From Hyphococcus sp. (lineage in GTDB: Bacteria; Pseudomonadota; Alphaproteobacteria; Caulobacterales; Parvularculaceae): 64,000 nt of DNA. This document shows, piece after piece, positions 35,994-44,899 of this stretch. The stretch is from positions 1 to 64,000 of the forward strand of contig JAJFGB010000004.1 of assembly GCA_021776335.1 (NCBI GenBank), given 5' to 3'. The notes beneath the pieces are model-generated. The model made no database searches, was not told the DNA's origin, and saw only the letters and a list, made by a program, of their open reading frames with translations. Numbering within the stretch: the stretch's first letter is position 1; each line of letters starts with the position of its first letter. The position numbers and the translations under genes are program-made.

Positions 35994-36599
35994 TCACGGC
36001 CGAACCGACCGCACAAGCCGAAGCGCTTCCGGACTGGCCCAATCCGCGTCACCGACAAGCCGGCCGATCTCACGGCCGTTGGAATCATAGAGAATACTAA
36101 CCGGCAGAACATCGGCGCCGCCGATGGCGCTGGCGAGGCGAAGACTTGGATCAGCAAAGAGTTTCAGATTCTTAATCTCGAGACGGTCAAAATAGGCCTG
36201 CGCGCCTGTTGGGCCCTGCGGACCGGCAGCGATCGCAACTACCTGAAAGCTTCCTCCGCCCAATTCAGCTTCAAGCGCATCAAGCGAGGGCAGCTCTTTC
36301 AGACAAGGCAAGCACCAGGTCGCCCAAAAATTGACCAAAATCGCTTTTCCGTGGAAGTCTGCCAATGCCACGGCTTCGCCTTCTTGCTCAAAAGTGATCA
36401 TCGGCGCACCGCGCGGCGGAAAGGCATATTCAAATTCCGCCATCTCTCCGCGCAGGAGCACACGATCATGATTAAGCGCCGAGGGCGGCCCGCCCGGACG
36501 CGGCTGGACGCTTGCGGCAATAATAAAGTAGAGGAGAAGCACTGCGCCAAGGCCACCCCAAATAAGGAGCCAGAAACGCGGTTGTTTTATGAGTTCCAA
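35994..36599 (-). CDS. TlpA-like thiol:disulfide oxidoreductase
   Basis: Membrane-tethered thioredoxin-fold protein facing the periplasm. One helix ([22 protein letters not shown]) is followed by the TlpA/ResA domain with [19 protein letters not shown] (CxxC active site) and the cis-Pro region [24 protein letters not shown]. It keeps cysteines reduced, for instance for haproxidase copper or haem assembly. The start is probably the TTG at 36599, since a GGGAGA ribosome site precedes it and no ATG occurs before the helix. It is divergent from argH; tlpA next to argH is common in alphaproteobacteria. Confidence 0.88.
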   Translation of the reverse strand: MELIKQPRFWLLIWGGLGAVLLLYFIIAASVQPRPGGPPSALNHDRVLLRGEMAEFEYAFPPRGAPMITFEQEGEAVALADFHGKAILVNFWATWCLPCLKELPSLDALEAELGGGSFQVVAIAAGPQGPTGAQAYFDRLEIKNLKLFADPSLRLASAIGGADVLPVSILYDSNGREIGRLVGDADWASPEALRLVRSVRP

Positions 36600-36629
36600 A
36601 CTAATCTCCCGGCAGCCAGAAATCGCACA

Positions 36630-38039
36630 ATGTCAGATAAGACCAAAAAGCAAGAAAACCAAATGTGGGGCGGGCGATTTTCCCGTGGCCCTGCCGGAAT
36701 CATGGAGGAGATCAACGCCTCCATCGATATCGACAAGAGGTTATGGCGCGAGGACATCGCCGGATCAAAGGCGCATGCCGCCATGCTGGCCGACGCCGGA
36801 ATTTTATCGGCAGATGACGCCACGGCCATTATTGGCGGCCTTGATCAAATCGCCGGCGAAATTGAGCGCGGCGAATTCGCGTTCTCCGCCGCGCTTGAAG
36901 ATATCCATATGAATATTGAAGCTCGATTAAAAGATATTATCGGCGAGCCGGCGGGCCGGTTGCACACCGCGCGCTCGCGCAATGATCAGGTTGCAACAGA
37001 TTTCAGATTGTGGGTTCGCAGCGCCTGCGAGGATATGGAAACAGCCCTTAATGGGCTGATGCGCGCACTGGCGCAGAAAGCAGAAACTCATGCTGATGCG
37101 GTGATGCCCGGCTTTACACATCTGCAAATAGCCCAGCCGATTACGTTCGGTCACCATTTACTTGCCTATGTCGAAATGTTCGCCCGTGACGCAGACCGAT
37201 TTGCCGACGCGCGTCGACGACTAAATGATTGTCCGTTGGGCGCCGCTGCGCTGGCAGGGACGTCGTTTCCAATCGATCGCAATGCGACAGCCAAAGCGCT
37301 CGGCTTTGATCGCCCGTCCGCAAATTCCCTCGACGCGGTGTCATCGCGCGACTTCGCGATTGAGGCCCTATCAGCAGCGGCGATCACAGCAACGCATCTT
37401 TCTCGGCTCGCCGAAGAAATTGTGACTTGGACATCGCCGCTATTTGGTTTTGTTCGTCTGTCTGACGCCTTCTCTACAGGTTCGTCCATCATGCCACAAA
37501 AGCGCAATCCCGATGCGGCAGAACTTGTGCGCGCCAAGACCGGAAGAATTGTCGCTGCACTGAATAATTTGCTGATCGTAATGAAGGGGCTGCCCCTCGC
37601 CTATTCCAAAGATATGCAAGAGGACAAGGCTGCAACTTTTGAGGGCGTCGATGCGCTGGCCTTGTCACTCGCAGCGATGACCGGAATGATCAGCGACCTC
37701 GAGCCTGATCGCGCCCGCATGCTGGATGCTGCGGGGCAAAGTTACTCAACTGCGACCGACCTCGCGGACTGGCTTGTTCGCGTCCCCGGGATCCCGTTTC
37801 GCGACGCCCATCATATAACTGGCGCCATCGTCGCCCTCGCCGAAAACAAACACCTCGCACTCGATGAATTGCCGCTTGCTGATATGCAGGGCGTTGAGCC
37901 CCGCATTACGCAGGATGTCTTCGGCGTTTTGTCCGCGACATCTTCGGCAAATTCACGCACGTCTTATGGCGGCGCCGCACCCGTAAATGTCAAAACGCAG
38001 GCAAGCCGCTGGCTGAACCAATTGAACAAGGAGTCCTAA
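36630..38039 (+). CDS. argH: Argininosuccinate lyase
   Basis: Last step of arginine synthesis: argininosuccinate to arginine and fumarate. The 469-residue enzyme starts at the ATG 36630 ([18 protein letters not shown]); the frame extends upstream but into the tlpA leader. Motifs: [55 protein letters not shown] and the superfamily signature [12 protein letters not shown] with the catalytic serine. lptM follows after 1 bp, then lysA, so this is an operon. Confidence 0.97.
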   Translation: MSDKTKKQENQMWGGRFSRGPAGIMEEINASIDIDKRLWREDIAGSKAHAAMLADAGILSADDATAIIGGLDQIAGEIERGEFAFSAALEDIHMNIEARLKDIIGEPAGRLHTARSRNDQVATDFRLWVRSACEDMETALNGLMRALAQKAETHADAVMPGFTHLQIAQPITFGHHLLAYVEMFARDADRFADARRRLNDCPLGAAALAGTSFPIDRNATAKALGFDRPSANSLDAVSSRDFAIEALSAAAITATHLSRLAEEIVTWTSPLFGFVRLSDAFSTGSSIMPQKRNPDAAELVRAKTGRIVAALNNLLIVMKGLPLAYSKDMQEDKAATFEGVDALALSLAAMTGMISDLEPDRARMLDAAGQSYSTATDLADWLVRVPGIPFRDAHHITGAIVALAENKHLALDELPLADMQGVEPRITQDVFGVLSATSSANSRTSYGGAAPVNVKTQASRWLNQLNKES

Positions 38040-38040
38040 G

Positions 38041-38151
38041 ATGCGCGCACTTATTGTCGTAATGACACTGATATTCGCCATTTCTGCTTGCGGTAAGAAA
38101 GCGCCTCTGCGCCCGCCAGAAGACCCTGAAACCCTCTTCATCACGCAGTAG
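38041..38151 (+). CDS. lptM: LptM-type mini-lipoprotein
   Basis: A 36-residue protein. Its sequence is a lipoprotein signal (MRALIVVMTLIFAISAC, lipobox ISAC with Cys17) followed directly by GKKAPLRPPE, the conserved CGxKxPL-PP signature of LptM (YifL). In E. coli LptM helps oxidative maturation of the LPS transporter LptD. It lies 1 bp after argH and 4 bp before lysA, exactly the conserved alphaproteobacterial position. Start ATG 38041. Confidence 0.9.
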   Translation: MRALIVVMTLIFAISACGKKAPLRPPEDPETLFITQ

Positions 38152-38155
38152 AACA

Positions 38156-39415
38156 TTGCACCATTTCGCTTATCAGGACGGTCGACTTTTTGCGGAAAAT
38201 GTCGACATAGAAACGCTCGCCATCGATATAGGCACGCCGTTCTATGTCTATTCCGAAGCAACTCTGCGGCGCCATTTTCGCGTTTTCGCAGATGCCTTTG
38301 CCGACGCTGAAATTCTTGTCGCTTATTCAGTTAAAGCCAACTCGAATATTGCAGTTTTGAAAACGCTCGCAAGCGAAGGCGCCGGTGCTGACGTTGTTTC
38401 AGGCGGAGAACTGCAACGCGCACTTCATGCCGGAATTCCACCGAACAAGATTGTTTTTTCGGGCGTCGGGAAAACCAGAGATGAAATGAGGGCGGCGCTT
38501 ACAGCTGATATATATCAGTTTAACGTCGAATCCGAACCGGAGCTGCGCGCCCTCGGCGATATCGCCGTCAGCTTGAGCAAGACAGCGTCAATCGCTTTGC
38601 GGATAAACCCCGATGTCGCCGCCGGCGGTCATGAAAAAATTTCGACCGGCAAGGCGGAGGACAAGTTTGGCGTTCCCTGGTCACAGGCGCGGGCGCTTTA
38701 CAGCGCGGCCCGGGAAATGCCCGGGATCGCCGTCAAAGGCGTCGACGTTCACATCGGATCGCAAATCGCTGACCTCGCGCCTTTTGAGGCGGCGTTCAAA
38801 AAAGTCGGTTCACTCATTACCGATCTCCGGGCTGATGGAAACGTGATTGATCGGCTGGATCTCGGCGGCGGCCTGGGCATTCCTTATGGAAAAGGAGCGG
38901 CGCCGCCGCATCCTGACGCCTATGCGAAAATGATCAAACGCGTGACAGCGCCATTAGGCGTTCAGCTTATTTTCGAACCCGGGCGCATGATTGCCGGCAA
39001 TGCTGGCATCCTGGTTTCCCGTGTTATCTATGTGAAGGAAAGCGAAGAGCGCCGTTTTTTGATCATTGACGCTGCAATGAATGATTTAATTCGCCCTGCC
39101 TTATATGACGCCTATCACGACATCATTCCTGTTACTGACCGCGCTGGTCGGGAGTGCATCTATGATGTCGTCGGTCCTATTTGCGAATCGAGCGATCGCT
39201 TTGCCAAGGCGCGCGCGTTACCGGAGCTAGAAGCGGGCGATTTGGTGGCGTTGATGTCGACAGGCGCCTATGGCGCAGCGCAAACATCACAATATAATTC
39301 GCGGCCGCTTGTTCCTGAAATTCTGGTCAGCGGCGCACAACACGCCGTAATCCGCACACGGCCCAGCTTTGATGAAATGATCGCAAATGAGCATACGCCC
39401 GACTGGCTCAGTTAG
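38156..39415 (+). CDS. lysA: Diaminopimelate decarboxylase
   Basis: PLP enzyme that makes lysine from meso-diaminopimelate. Motifs: GTPFYVYSEATLRRHF, the PLP-lysine in VAYSVKANSN, VDVHIGSQI, LDLGGGLGIPY, FEPGRMIAGNAG and GPICESSDRF with the CxSxD active-site Cys. The start is the TTG at 38156, giving MHHFAYQDGRLF as homologues begin; no nearby ATG fits. It ends the argH-lptM-lysA operon. Its position downstream of lptM is typical. Confidence 0.96.
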   Translation: MHHFAYQDGRLFAENVDIETLAIDIGTPFYVYSEATLRRHFRVFADAFADAEILVAYSVKANSNIAVLKTLASEGAGADVVSGGELQRALHAGIPPNKIVFSGVGKTRDEMRAALTADIYQFNVESEPELRALGDIAVSLSKTASIALRINPDVAAGGHEKISTGKAEDKFGVPWSQARALYSAAREMPGIAVKGVDVHIGSQIADLAPFEAAFKKVGSLITDLRADGNVIDRLDLGGGLGIPYGKGAAPPHPDAYAKMIKRVTAPLGVQLIFEPGRMIAGNAGILVSRVIYVKESEERRFLIIDAAMNDLIRPALYDAYHDIIPVTDRAGRECIYDVVGPICESSDRFAKARALPELEAGDLVALMSTGAYGAAQTSQYNSRPLVPEILVSGAQHAVIRTRPSFDEMIANEHTPDWLS

Positions 39416-39493
39416 CATATTTGAATCGACGGCAAGCCCGGGATCACAATTTTAAAACACGACCAGACAAAAGCTTAGAGCGATTAGCCCGCT

Positions 39494-39868
39494 CTAGAGA
39501 ACACCTGAGATCAGAAAATTATTATAGACCACCCAGGCATTGCCGAGCGTAGCGATCACGAAAAAACCGAGCACGATCCGATGCGGAAACCACAAAACCA
39601 TAATGCTGACGATCCCCTGCAGCGCTAGCTTGGCGACAACCCAACCTTCACCTGCATGCTCCATCAGTGAACGCAGGACAGGATTAGCCTCCACGCCGGC
39701 GCCAGAAGAAAGCGCAATGACCGTCGAGGCAATATCAGCGACGCCGACAAGATTATAAATGATGACAGCTATCCAAGCGGCTCGACGGTAAAAAACTGAG
39801 GCGCGCGCCTGCTCTGCATCTTCCGAGAGCTTTCGACGGCGTTCTACCGAGGTAAGCGACCACACCAA
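39494..39868 (-). CDS. DUF5658-like membrane protein
   Basis: Protein of 124 residues with three hydrophobic stretches: AAWIAVIIYNLVGVADIASTVIAL, WVVAKLALQGIVSIMVLWF and LGFFVIATLGNAWVVYNNFLI. The first is followed by GAGVEANPVLRSLM, resembling the E-x-NP-x-x-R motif of DUF5658 proteins. Start TTG 39868 (or GTG 39865), with GGGAG upstream; no ATG is available. Function unknown. It is convergent with lysA and divergent from the TIGR02302 gene. Confidence 0.68.
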   Translation of the reverse strand: MVWSLTSVERRRKLSEDAEQARASVFYRRAAWIAVIIYNLVGVADIASTVIALSSGAGVEANPVLRSLMEHAGEGWVVAKLALQGIVSIMVLWFPHRIVLGFFVIATLGNAWVVYNNFLISGVL

Positions 39869-39990
39869 CTTGTTTCTCCCAGTCGTTAACCCAAATTAAC
39901 CCGCAGCGCGCCAATGTGAACGTCTTATAGGATAAAGCGGCGGCAGGCGAAGTCGACGGACCCCTTCAGGCTCTGTATGGTGCAAGAAGT

Positions 39991-42429
39991 ATGACGACCG
40001 AGTTGGCACAATCGCGGCGAGCAGCGAAGCGCATTCCAGGCGGCGCGTCGATATTCGCCGCTCGCCTTGTCCTGTTCTGGGAACAGCTGTGGCCGGCGAT
40101 ACTCCCGGCGCTCGCCATTCCGTTTACCATTATTGTGATCAGCCTCTTTGGCCTGTGGGGATTCACGCCCGCCTGGCTTCATTGGGTTGTGCTGGTGCTG
40201 TCCGGCCTCGCCTTCGCCTTGGCGCTTTGGCGTGATCTGGGTCCGATGCGCTTTCCCTCGCGACGGCAAGCCCAGGCGCGCCTCGAAGAGGACGGACAAG
40301 TAGTTCATGCGCCACTACAAGCCCTCGACGATACGCCGTTCGAAAAAGCGCAATCAAATTCCCCCCTATGGCGAGCGCATATTGCGGCGAGTATCGAGCG
40401 GGCGCGAAACGCCAGGCTGGGAGGGGCGAGACCGACCGCCGATGATCGTGATCCTTACGCCTTGCGGTTCACAGCGATCGGTCTTCTCGCCGTGGCCTTC
40501 GTGGCCGCAGGCGGTGAGTGGCGAACGCGTCTTGCACTGGGGTTTGATCCGGGCAATGGCGCGCTCGGCGGCACACTCGTCGCCGATCTTTGGATCGAAC
40601 CACCGGATTACACAGGCAAAGCGCCGATCTATCTGTTGCGCGCAGGCGATGACGCGGCCGGTATTGCCGATCAGGTTAACGCCCCCCAAGGCTCTCGTCT
40701 TGTCGCTCAGGTCAATGGTCGCGGACGTCCCCGGCTTGGCTTTATGGCTTCCCGCGGTGAGGAAACCCAAGTCGAATTCAACCGCAAAGCCGGCGCTGCA
40801 CGCGCGGAGATGACGCTGACCGAGAACGGGTTTTTGCGCCTGCGCCTGCTCGGTAAAGAAGCGCGCTGGCCGATCGGCATTTTCCCGGACGACGTCCCCG
40901 CCGTTAGTTTCATTGAAGGCCCCAATGAAACAGACGACGCGCGCCTCGCATTTACCGTCGCCATCGAAGACGATTATGGCGTCGTTTCAGCACAATTCAT
41001 CATGCGTCTCGATCCCCTCCAGGAGCGCCCACTCGACGCCCCAAACCTTAATGACGAAGCGCTCGCCGTAACGCGCGTCATCGATCTCGATGAAATCTCG
41101 GGCGTCGCAGGCGAACGCGGCGTTGCGCTTGATCTCCAGGCAGACCCATGGGCGGGACTCGACGTTCTCGCGCGTGTTGTCGTTGCGGACGGCGCCGGTC
41201 AGGCCGGGGAGACGTCGGAAATCGCAGTGAAGTTGCCGACGCGCCAGTTTTTCAACCCCCTCGCCCGCGCGGTCATTGAACAACGCCAGACACTTGCTGT
41301 TGCCGCTGAAGACTGGCGACGGGCCGGGCGATCCTTTGATGCGCTCACACTGGCGCCAGAGTTCTTCTTTGACGACATGACCGACTACCTCTTGTTACGG
41401 ACCGCATTCTGGCGGGTCATGCGGCAAGATGGCGACGGCTTTGACGGCGCCGTCGAGAAATTCTGGCCGCTGGCACTGCAACTTGAAGACAAAGCACTGG
41501 AACTGGCGCGGCAGCGTCTGGAGGCGGCGCAAGAAGCTCTGCGACAAGCGCTCGAATCCGGTGCGAGTGACGAAGAGATCTCACGCCTGGTGGAGGAACT
41601 GCGCCAGGCGATGAATGATTACCTGACGGCGCTCGCGCAGTCCGGTCAACGCATGGAATCATCGCCATCACAAAACGCACAGCAACTCGACCAGTCTGAT
41701 CTCGACGATATGCTCAACGCCATAAATGACCTCGCACAATCAGGCGCGACCAACGCCGCCCGTCAAATGCTTTCCGATCTCGAAAACATGCTCAATAATT
41801 TGCGCCTCAGCCAGGGCGGCCAGGGAAGCGGAAGCGGCGAGGGGGCCAGCGGTGAGGGCGACGGCGGGCCGGCAGGCAAGGCAGGCGAGATGATTGGCAG
41901 ACAGCGCGAACTTGCGGATCAATCCTTCGAAAAGGGGCAAACACCCGGCGCTACCGGCAATGACCTTGCGGGGAAAGAAAGCGGCCTTGGCGGTGATCTC
42001 GACGCACTGATAGATGAATTGGAGGGGGGCAACGGCGCTGCAGACCCTGATGGCGACGCAACCCGCAAACTGGGTCAAGCTCGTAACGACATGCGTGAGG
42101 CCGAGCAAGCTTTGCGCGCTGATGATTTTGGCGCCGCCACCAGCGCCATGGAACGCGCCATCGAAAATTTGCGCGCCGGCGCCGAAGATTTGGCGCGCGA
42201 GCAAATGCGTCAGGCGCAAGGCGGACGCGGCGAAGAAGGTCGCAATGGCCGCACCGACCCGCTCGGCCGTTCTGACGGACGCGCCTCAGGTGGTGGTGTT
42301 GAAGTACCTGGCGAAAGCGACGCCGGTCGCACTCGCGCGGTTATCGAAGAACTGCGCCGCCGGCTCGGCGAGCAGGGCCGCAGCGATGAGGAAATAGAAT
42401 ATCTGGAGCGCCTCCTGGAGCGGTTTTAG
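39991..42429 (+). CDS. TIGR02302/DUF4175 family membrane protein
   Basis: Protein of 812 residues with two or three N-terminal helices (about residues 30-80 and 160-175). A large extracytoplasmic beta-domain follows with DLWIEPPDYTGKAPIYL, VAIEDDYGVVSAQF and WRRAGRSFDALTLAPEFFFDD, and then a coiled-coil/Gln-rich region (residues about 500-720) with a Gly/Ser linker (GGQGSGSGEGASGEGDGG). The C-terminal RTRAVIEELRRRLGEQGRSDEEIEYLERLLERF is the family end. Downstream of lysA is its usual place; the function is unknown, probably envelope-related. Confidence 0.9.
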   Translation: MTTELAQSRRAAKRIPGGASIFAARLVLFWEQLWPAILPALAIPFTIIVISLFGLWGFTPAWLHWVVLVLSGLAFALALWRDLGPMRFPSRRQAQARLEEDGQVVHAPLQALDDTPFEKAQSNSPLWRAHIAASIERARNARLGGARPTADDRDPYALRFTAIGLLAVAFVAAGGEWRTRLALGFDPGNGALGGTLVADLWIEPPDYTGKAPIYLLRAGDDAAGIADQVNAPQGSRLVAQVNGRGRPRLGFMASRGEETQVEFNRKAGAARAEMTLTENGFLRLRLLGKEARWPIGIFPDDVPAVSFIEGPNETDDARLAFTVAIEDDYGVVSAQFIMRLDPLQERPLDAPNLNDEALAVTRVIDLDEISGVAGERGVALDLQADPWAGLDVLARVVVADGAGQAGETSEIAVKLPTRQFFNPLARAVIEQRQTLAVAAEDWRRAGRSFDALTLAPEFFFDDMTDYLLLRTAFWRVMRQDGDGFDGAVEKFWPLALQLEDKALELARQRLEAAQEALRQALESGASDEEISRLVEELRQAMNDYLTALAQSGQRMESSPSQNAQQLDQSDLDDMLNAINDLAQSGATNAARQMLSDLENMLNNLRLSQGGQGSGSGEGASGEGDGGPAGKAGEMIGRQRELADQSFEKGQTPGATGNDLAGKESGLGGDLDALIDELEGGNGAADPDGDATRKLGQARNDMREAEQALRADDFGAATSAMERAIENLRAGAEDLAREQMRQAQGGRGEEGRNGRTDPLGRSDGRASGGGVEVPGESDAGRTRAVIEELRRRLGEQGRSDEEIEYLERLLERF

Positions 42430-42583
42430 CGCGTGAAACACCCCGAAAGCAGGCGCGCCAGATGGCATCAGCGATACAGAAACTGACGTGACGCCGCCAA
42501 CCACAAACGTCTGTCGTACCTTTTCAGACGCTGCACAAAACGCGTATAGGGTTTGAATTCGATCACCCCGCGCGAGGCGACGC

Positions 42584-43828
42584 ATGACCCGTCAACCATC
42601 CGAACCTGATAAGCCCTCCCGGCGCATTTTGTTAAAGTCGATCACCGGCGCCAGTTTTTTGTCCGCGCTCGGTGCGCCAATCCCGTTTTTGGGCAACCTG
42701 CCGACAGGACTTGTTCCTGTAGCGTTGGCGCAGGGGACGAGCAGTCTCAGCCAACAAAAACCTGGCCTGACCGTGCTCAACGATCGGCCGGTAAATATGG
42801 AAACGCCGCCACATCTTCTCGATGATGCGGTCACGCCAGCAGCGCGCATGTTTGTTCGCAATAATGGCCTGCCGCCAGCTTCTGTGGACGCGCATAGCTG
42901 GAACGTGCGGGTTGACGGTGAAGTTGAAACGCCACTTGATCTTTCTATAGATGATCTGAAAACACAATTTGAAACCGTATCGCTTCAACTGCAAATCGAG
43001 TGCGCTGGTAATGGGCGGCGCTTTATGAAGCCCGCCGCACGGGGCAATCAGTGGTCGTTTGGCGCAATCAGTTGCGCGACATGGACTGGCGTGCGGTTAC
43101 GTGATGTGCTTGACCGCGCTGGGCTCAAAGAAAATGCTCTTTATACGGCGCATTACGGCGCTGATACGCATCTTTCCGGCGATCCGGCAAAACATCCAAT
43201 TTCGCGCGGCGTGCCAATCGCCAAAGCCATGGAGCCGCACACGCTTATTGCTTTTGCAGTTAATGGCGACGACATGCCGCCGCTAAACGGCCACCCTCTT
43301 CGGCTTGTGACGCCAGGCTGGCCGGGCTCATGTTCACAAAAATGGCTGACCCGCATTGAGGTTCGCGACCAAATACATGATGGCGCAAAAATGACCGGAC
43401 AGTCCTATCGTGTCCCGAGAGCACCAGTACATCCGGGCGCAAGTGTCGCCGACGAGGATATGGCAATCATCGAATCCCTGCCGGTAAAGTCGCTGATCAC
43501 GGCGCCACAGACAGGCATTCGGGTCAGTACTGGCGATACTATTGAGGTCCGCGGTCACGCATGGGCGGGCGACCTTGACGTCGCCGCACTTGATATCTCA
43601 ATAGATTTTGGCGCGAGCTGGTCGCCTGCAGACCTGTCCGCCCCAACCAACAAATATGCCTGGCAACATTGGCGTTCGGAAATTCGCCTGCCCGAGGCCG
43701 GTTACTATGAAATCTGGGCGCGGGCACGGGATGCAGAAGGGCATATGCAACCGCCGATTCCGCCGGGCTGGAACCCGCGTGGCTACCTCAACAACATGCA
43801 ACATCGGATCGCGGTCTTCGCCCTGTGA
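42584..43828 (+). CDS. Sulfite oxidase-family molybdopterin enzyme (SorA/SoxC-like)
   Basis: Periplasmic molybdenum-cofactor oxidoreductase, probably oxidising sulfite to sulfate. A Tat-like signal (SRRILLKSITGASFLSALG) leads the 414 residues. The Moco domain has HSWNVRVDGEV, LQIECAGNGRRFM with the molybdenum-ligand Cys140, WGxxISCATWTGVRLRDVL-like NQWSFGAISCATWTGVRL, and RLVTPGWPGSCSQKWLTRI. The Mo-co dimerisation domain follows (SLITAPQTGIRVSTGDTIEVRGHAW). The next gene encodes a cytochrome c, so electrons likely pass to it. Substrate assigned from family and pairing. Confidence 0.88.
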   Translation: MTRQPSEPDKPSRRILLKSITGASFLSALGAPIPFLGNLPTGLVPVALAQGTSSLSQQKPGLTVLNDRPVNMETPPHLLDDAVTPAARMFVRNNGLPPASVDAHSWNVRVDGEVETPLDLSIDDLKTQFETVSLQLQIECAGNGRRFMKPAARGNQWSFGAISCATWTGVRLRDVLDRAGLKENALYTAHYGADTHLSGDPAKHPISRGVPIAKAMEPHTLIAFAVNGDDMPPLNGHPLRLVTPGWPGSCSQKWLTRIEVRDQIHDGAKMTGQSYRVPRAPVHPGASVADEDMAIIESLPVKSLITAPQTGIRVSTGDTIEVRGHAWAGDLDVAALDISIDFGASWSPADLSAPTNKYAWQHWRSEIRLPEAGYYEIWARARDAEGHMQPPIPPGWNPRGYLNNMQHRIAVFAL

Positions 43829-44301
43829 CCAAGAGCAAGCGCATTATCAATCGCATCCTGATTTTGGCCGGCATGGTCCTCATTGTGCTAAGCTTGGTAA
43901 AATTGTTTGGCGCGTCACGAACGATCACCGACTATCCGACCGCCAGCAAAACCCCCGACCGCATGACCGAGCAGGCCGACGACTGGTCAGGCGAGATCGC
44001 CTATGGCGTCACCTACGCCGCCCTCACCCCGTTGGGGGGTGATGAGAACGTTACGGCTGATGTCCGTTTCGATCCGGCAGATGATTATTGGGGCTTACCG
44101 CGCAGCGATGGCGTGGATCTCGTCGCCGGCTATTGCAGCGTCTGTCATTCCCTTGCGATAGTCATGCAGCAGCGTCAGGACGTCGAAGGCTGGACCTATC
44201 TGCTCGACTGGATGGAAGAAAAACAAGGCATGGCGCCGCTTCTCGCCGATGATCGCGCTGTGATCCTCGCCTATCTCAGCCGTGAATTCGGGAGTCACTA
44301 G
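43825..44301 (+). CDS. Monohaem cytochrome c, SorB-like partner
   Basis: A 158-residue protein, GTG start overlapping the previous stop (GTGA, 43825-43828). An N-terminal signal/anchor (INRILILAGMVLIVLSLVKLF) is followed by one haem site CSVCH (Cys104, Cys107, His108); a Met in EKQGMAPLL is the likely second ligand. Only one haem is present, so it resembles SorB more than the dihaem SoxD. It should take electrons from the sulfite dehydrogenase and hand them to cytochrome c oxidase. Confidence 0.87.
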   Translation: MTKSKRIINRILILAGMVLIVLSLVKLFGASRTITDYPTASKTPDRMTEQADDWSGEIAYGVTYAALTPLGGDENVTADVRFDPADDYWGLPRSDGVDLVAGYCSVCHSLAIVMQQRQDVEGWTYLLDWMEEKQGMAPLLADDRAVILAYLSREFGSH

Positions 44302-44344
44302 CCAGCATGCGGCGCCATTGACGAATAATGGAGAGCTGCAGTGA

Positions 44345-44857
44345 TCAAGCTGCGCCAATCAACGGCAATCCGCGTTGGCGACCGCCATCATCCATGCCGT
44401 AGCCCACCAGGAAGTCATCAGCACCGGCTTCAAAACCGATATAATCACAGATCAGATCATCGGCATGACCGGTTAGTTTTTTTACAAGGACGCATGTCTT
44501 CGCCGACGCGGCGCCGCGATCCTCGACCATGCCTTTTCCGAAATGCAAGGATCGCCCAGTGTCGAGCACGTCGTCGACAAGAAGAACTGTCTTGCCTTCG
44601 ATATCAACTGAGAAATCTTTTAGCAGCGTGACAACGCCGGATGACGCGCGCGTACCCGCATAGGAAGAAAGCTGCACAAAATCCACATAAGGATCCGCGC
44701 CATATTTGTGGAGCGCCCGAACAAGGTCGGCGGCAAAAATAAAAGCGCCGGTTAATACGGGCGCCAGCAGAAAATCCTTAGGCAGATCATCCGCCATCTG
44801 GCGCGCCATCTCGTCAATACGGTTTGCAATGGTGGTTTCGTCAAAAAGGGTGCGCAT
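44345..44857 (-). CDS. hpt: Hypoxanthine phosphoribosyltransferase
   Basis: Purine salvage: hypoxanthine or guanine plus PRPP gives IMP or GMP. The 170 residues contain LLAPVLTGAFIFAADLVRAL, YGADPYVDFVQLSSYAGT and the PRPP loop VLLVDDVLDTGRSL, then VKKLTGHADDLICDYIGFEAGADDFLVGYGMD (base-binding Asp region). Start ATG 44857. The neighbouring DUF3426 gene on the same strand lies upstream; hpt is often found there in alphaproteobacteria. Confidence 0.95.
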   Translation of the reverse strand: MRTLFDETTIANRIDEMARQMADDLPKDFLLAPVLTGAFIFAADLVRALHKYGADPYVDFVQLSSYAGTRASSGVVTLLKDFSVDIEGKTVLLVDDVLDTGRSLHFGKGMVEDRGAASAKTCVLVKKLTGHADDLICDYIGFEAGADDFLVGYGMDDGGRQRGLPLIGAA

Positions 44858-44899
44858 GGCAGGCGGGCTCCGGTTAAGGCCCGCAACATGGCAGGCGAT

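Noticed and set aside
39476-39496. Terminator after lysA (TAGAGCG/CGCTCTA)
   Set aside because: The 7-bp stem has no T-run and overlaps the stop codon of the convergent gene.
39886-39900. CtrA site between the DUF5658-like and TIGR02302 genes
   Set aside because: TTAA-N6-TTAA, one base too short; kept only as a weak possibility.
42286-42585. 99-codon minus-strand frame over the end of the TIGR02302 gene
   Set aside because: Antisense to the conserved C-terminus of TIGR02302; no ribosome site or domain.
42584-44301. SoxCD of the thiosulfate-oxidising Sox system
   Set aside because: The cytochrome is small with a single haem, and no soxXYZAB genes are present.
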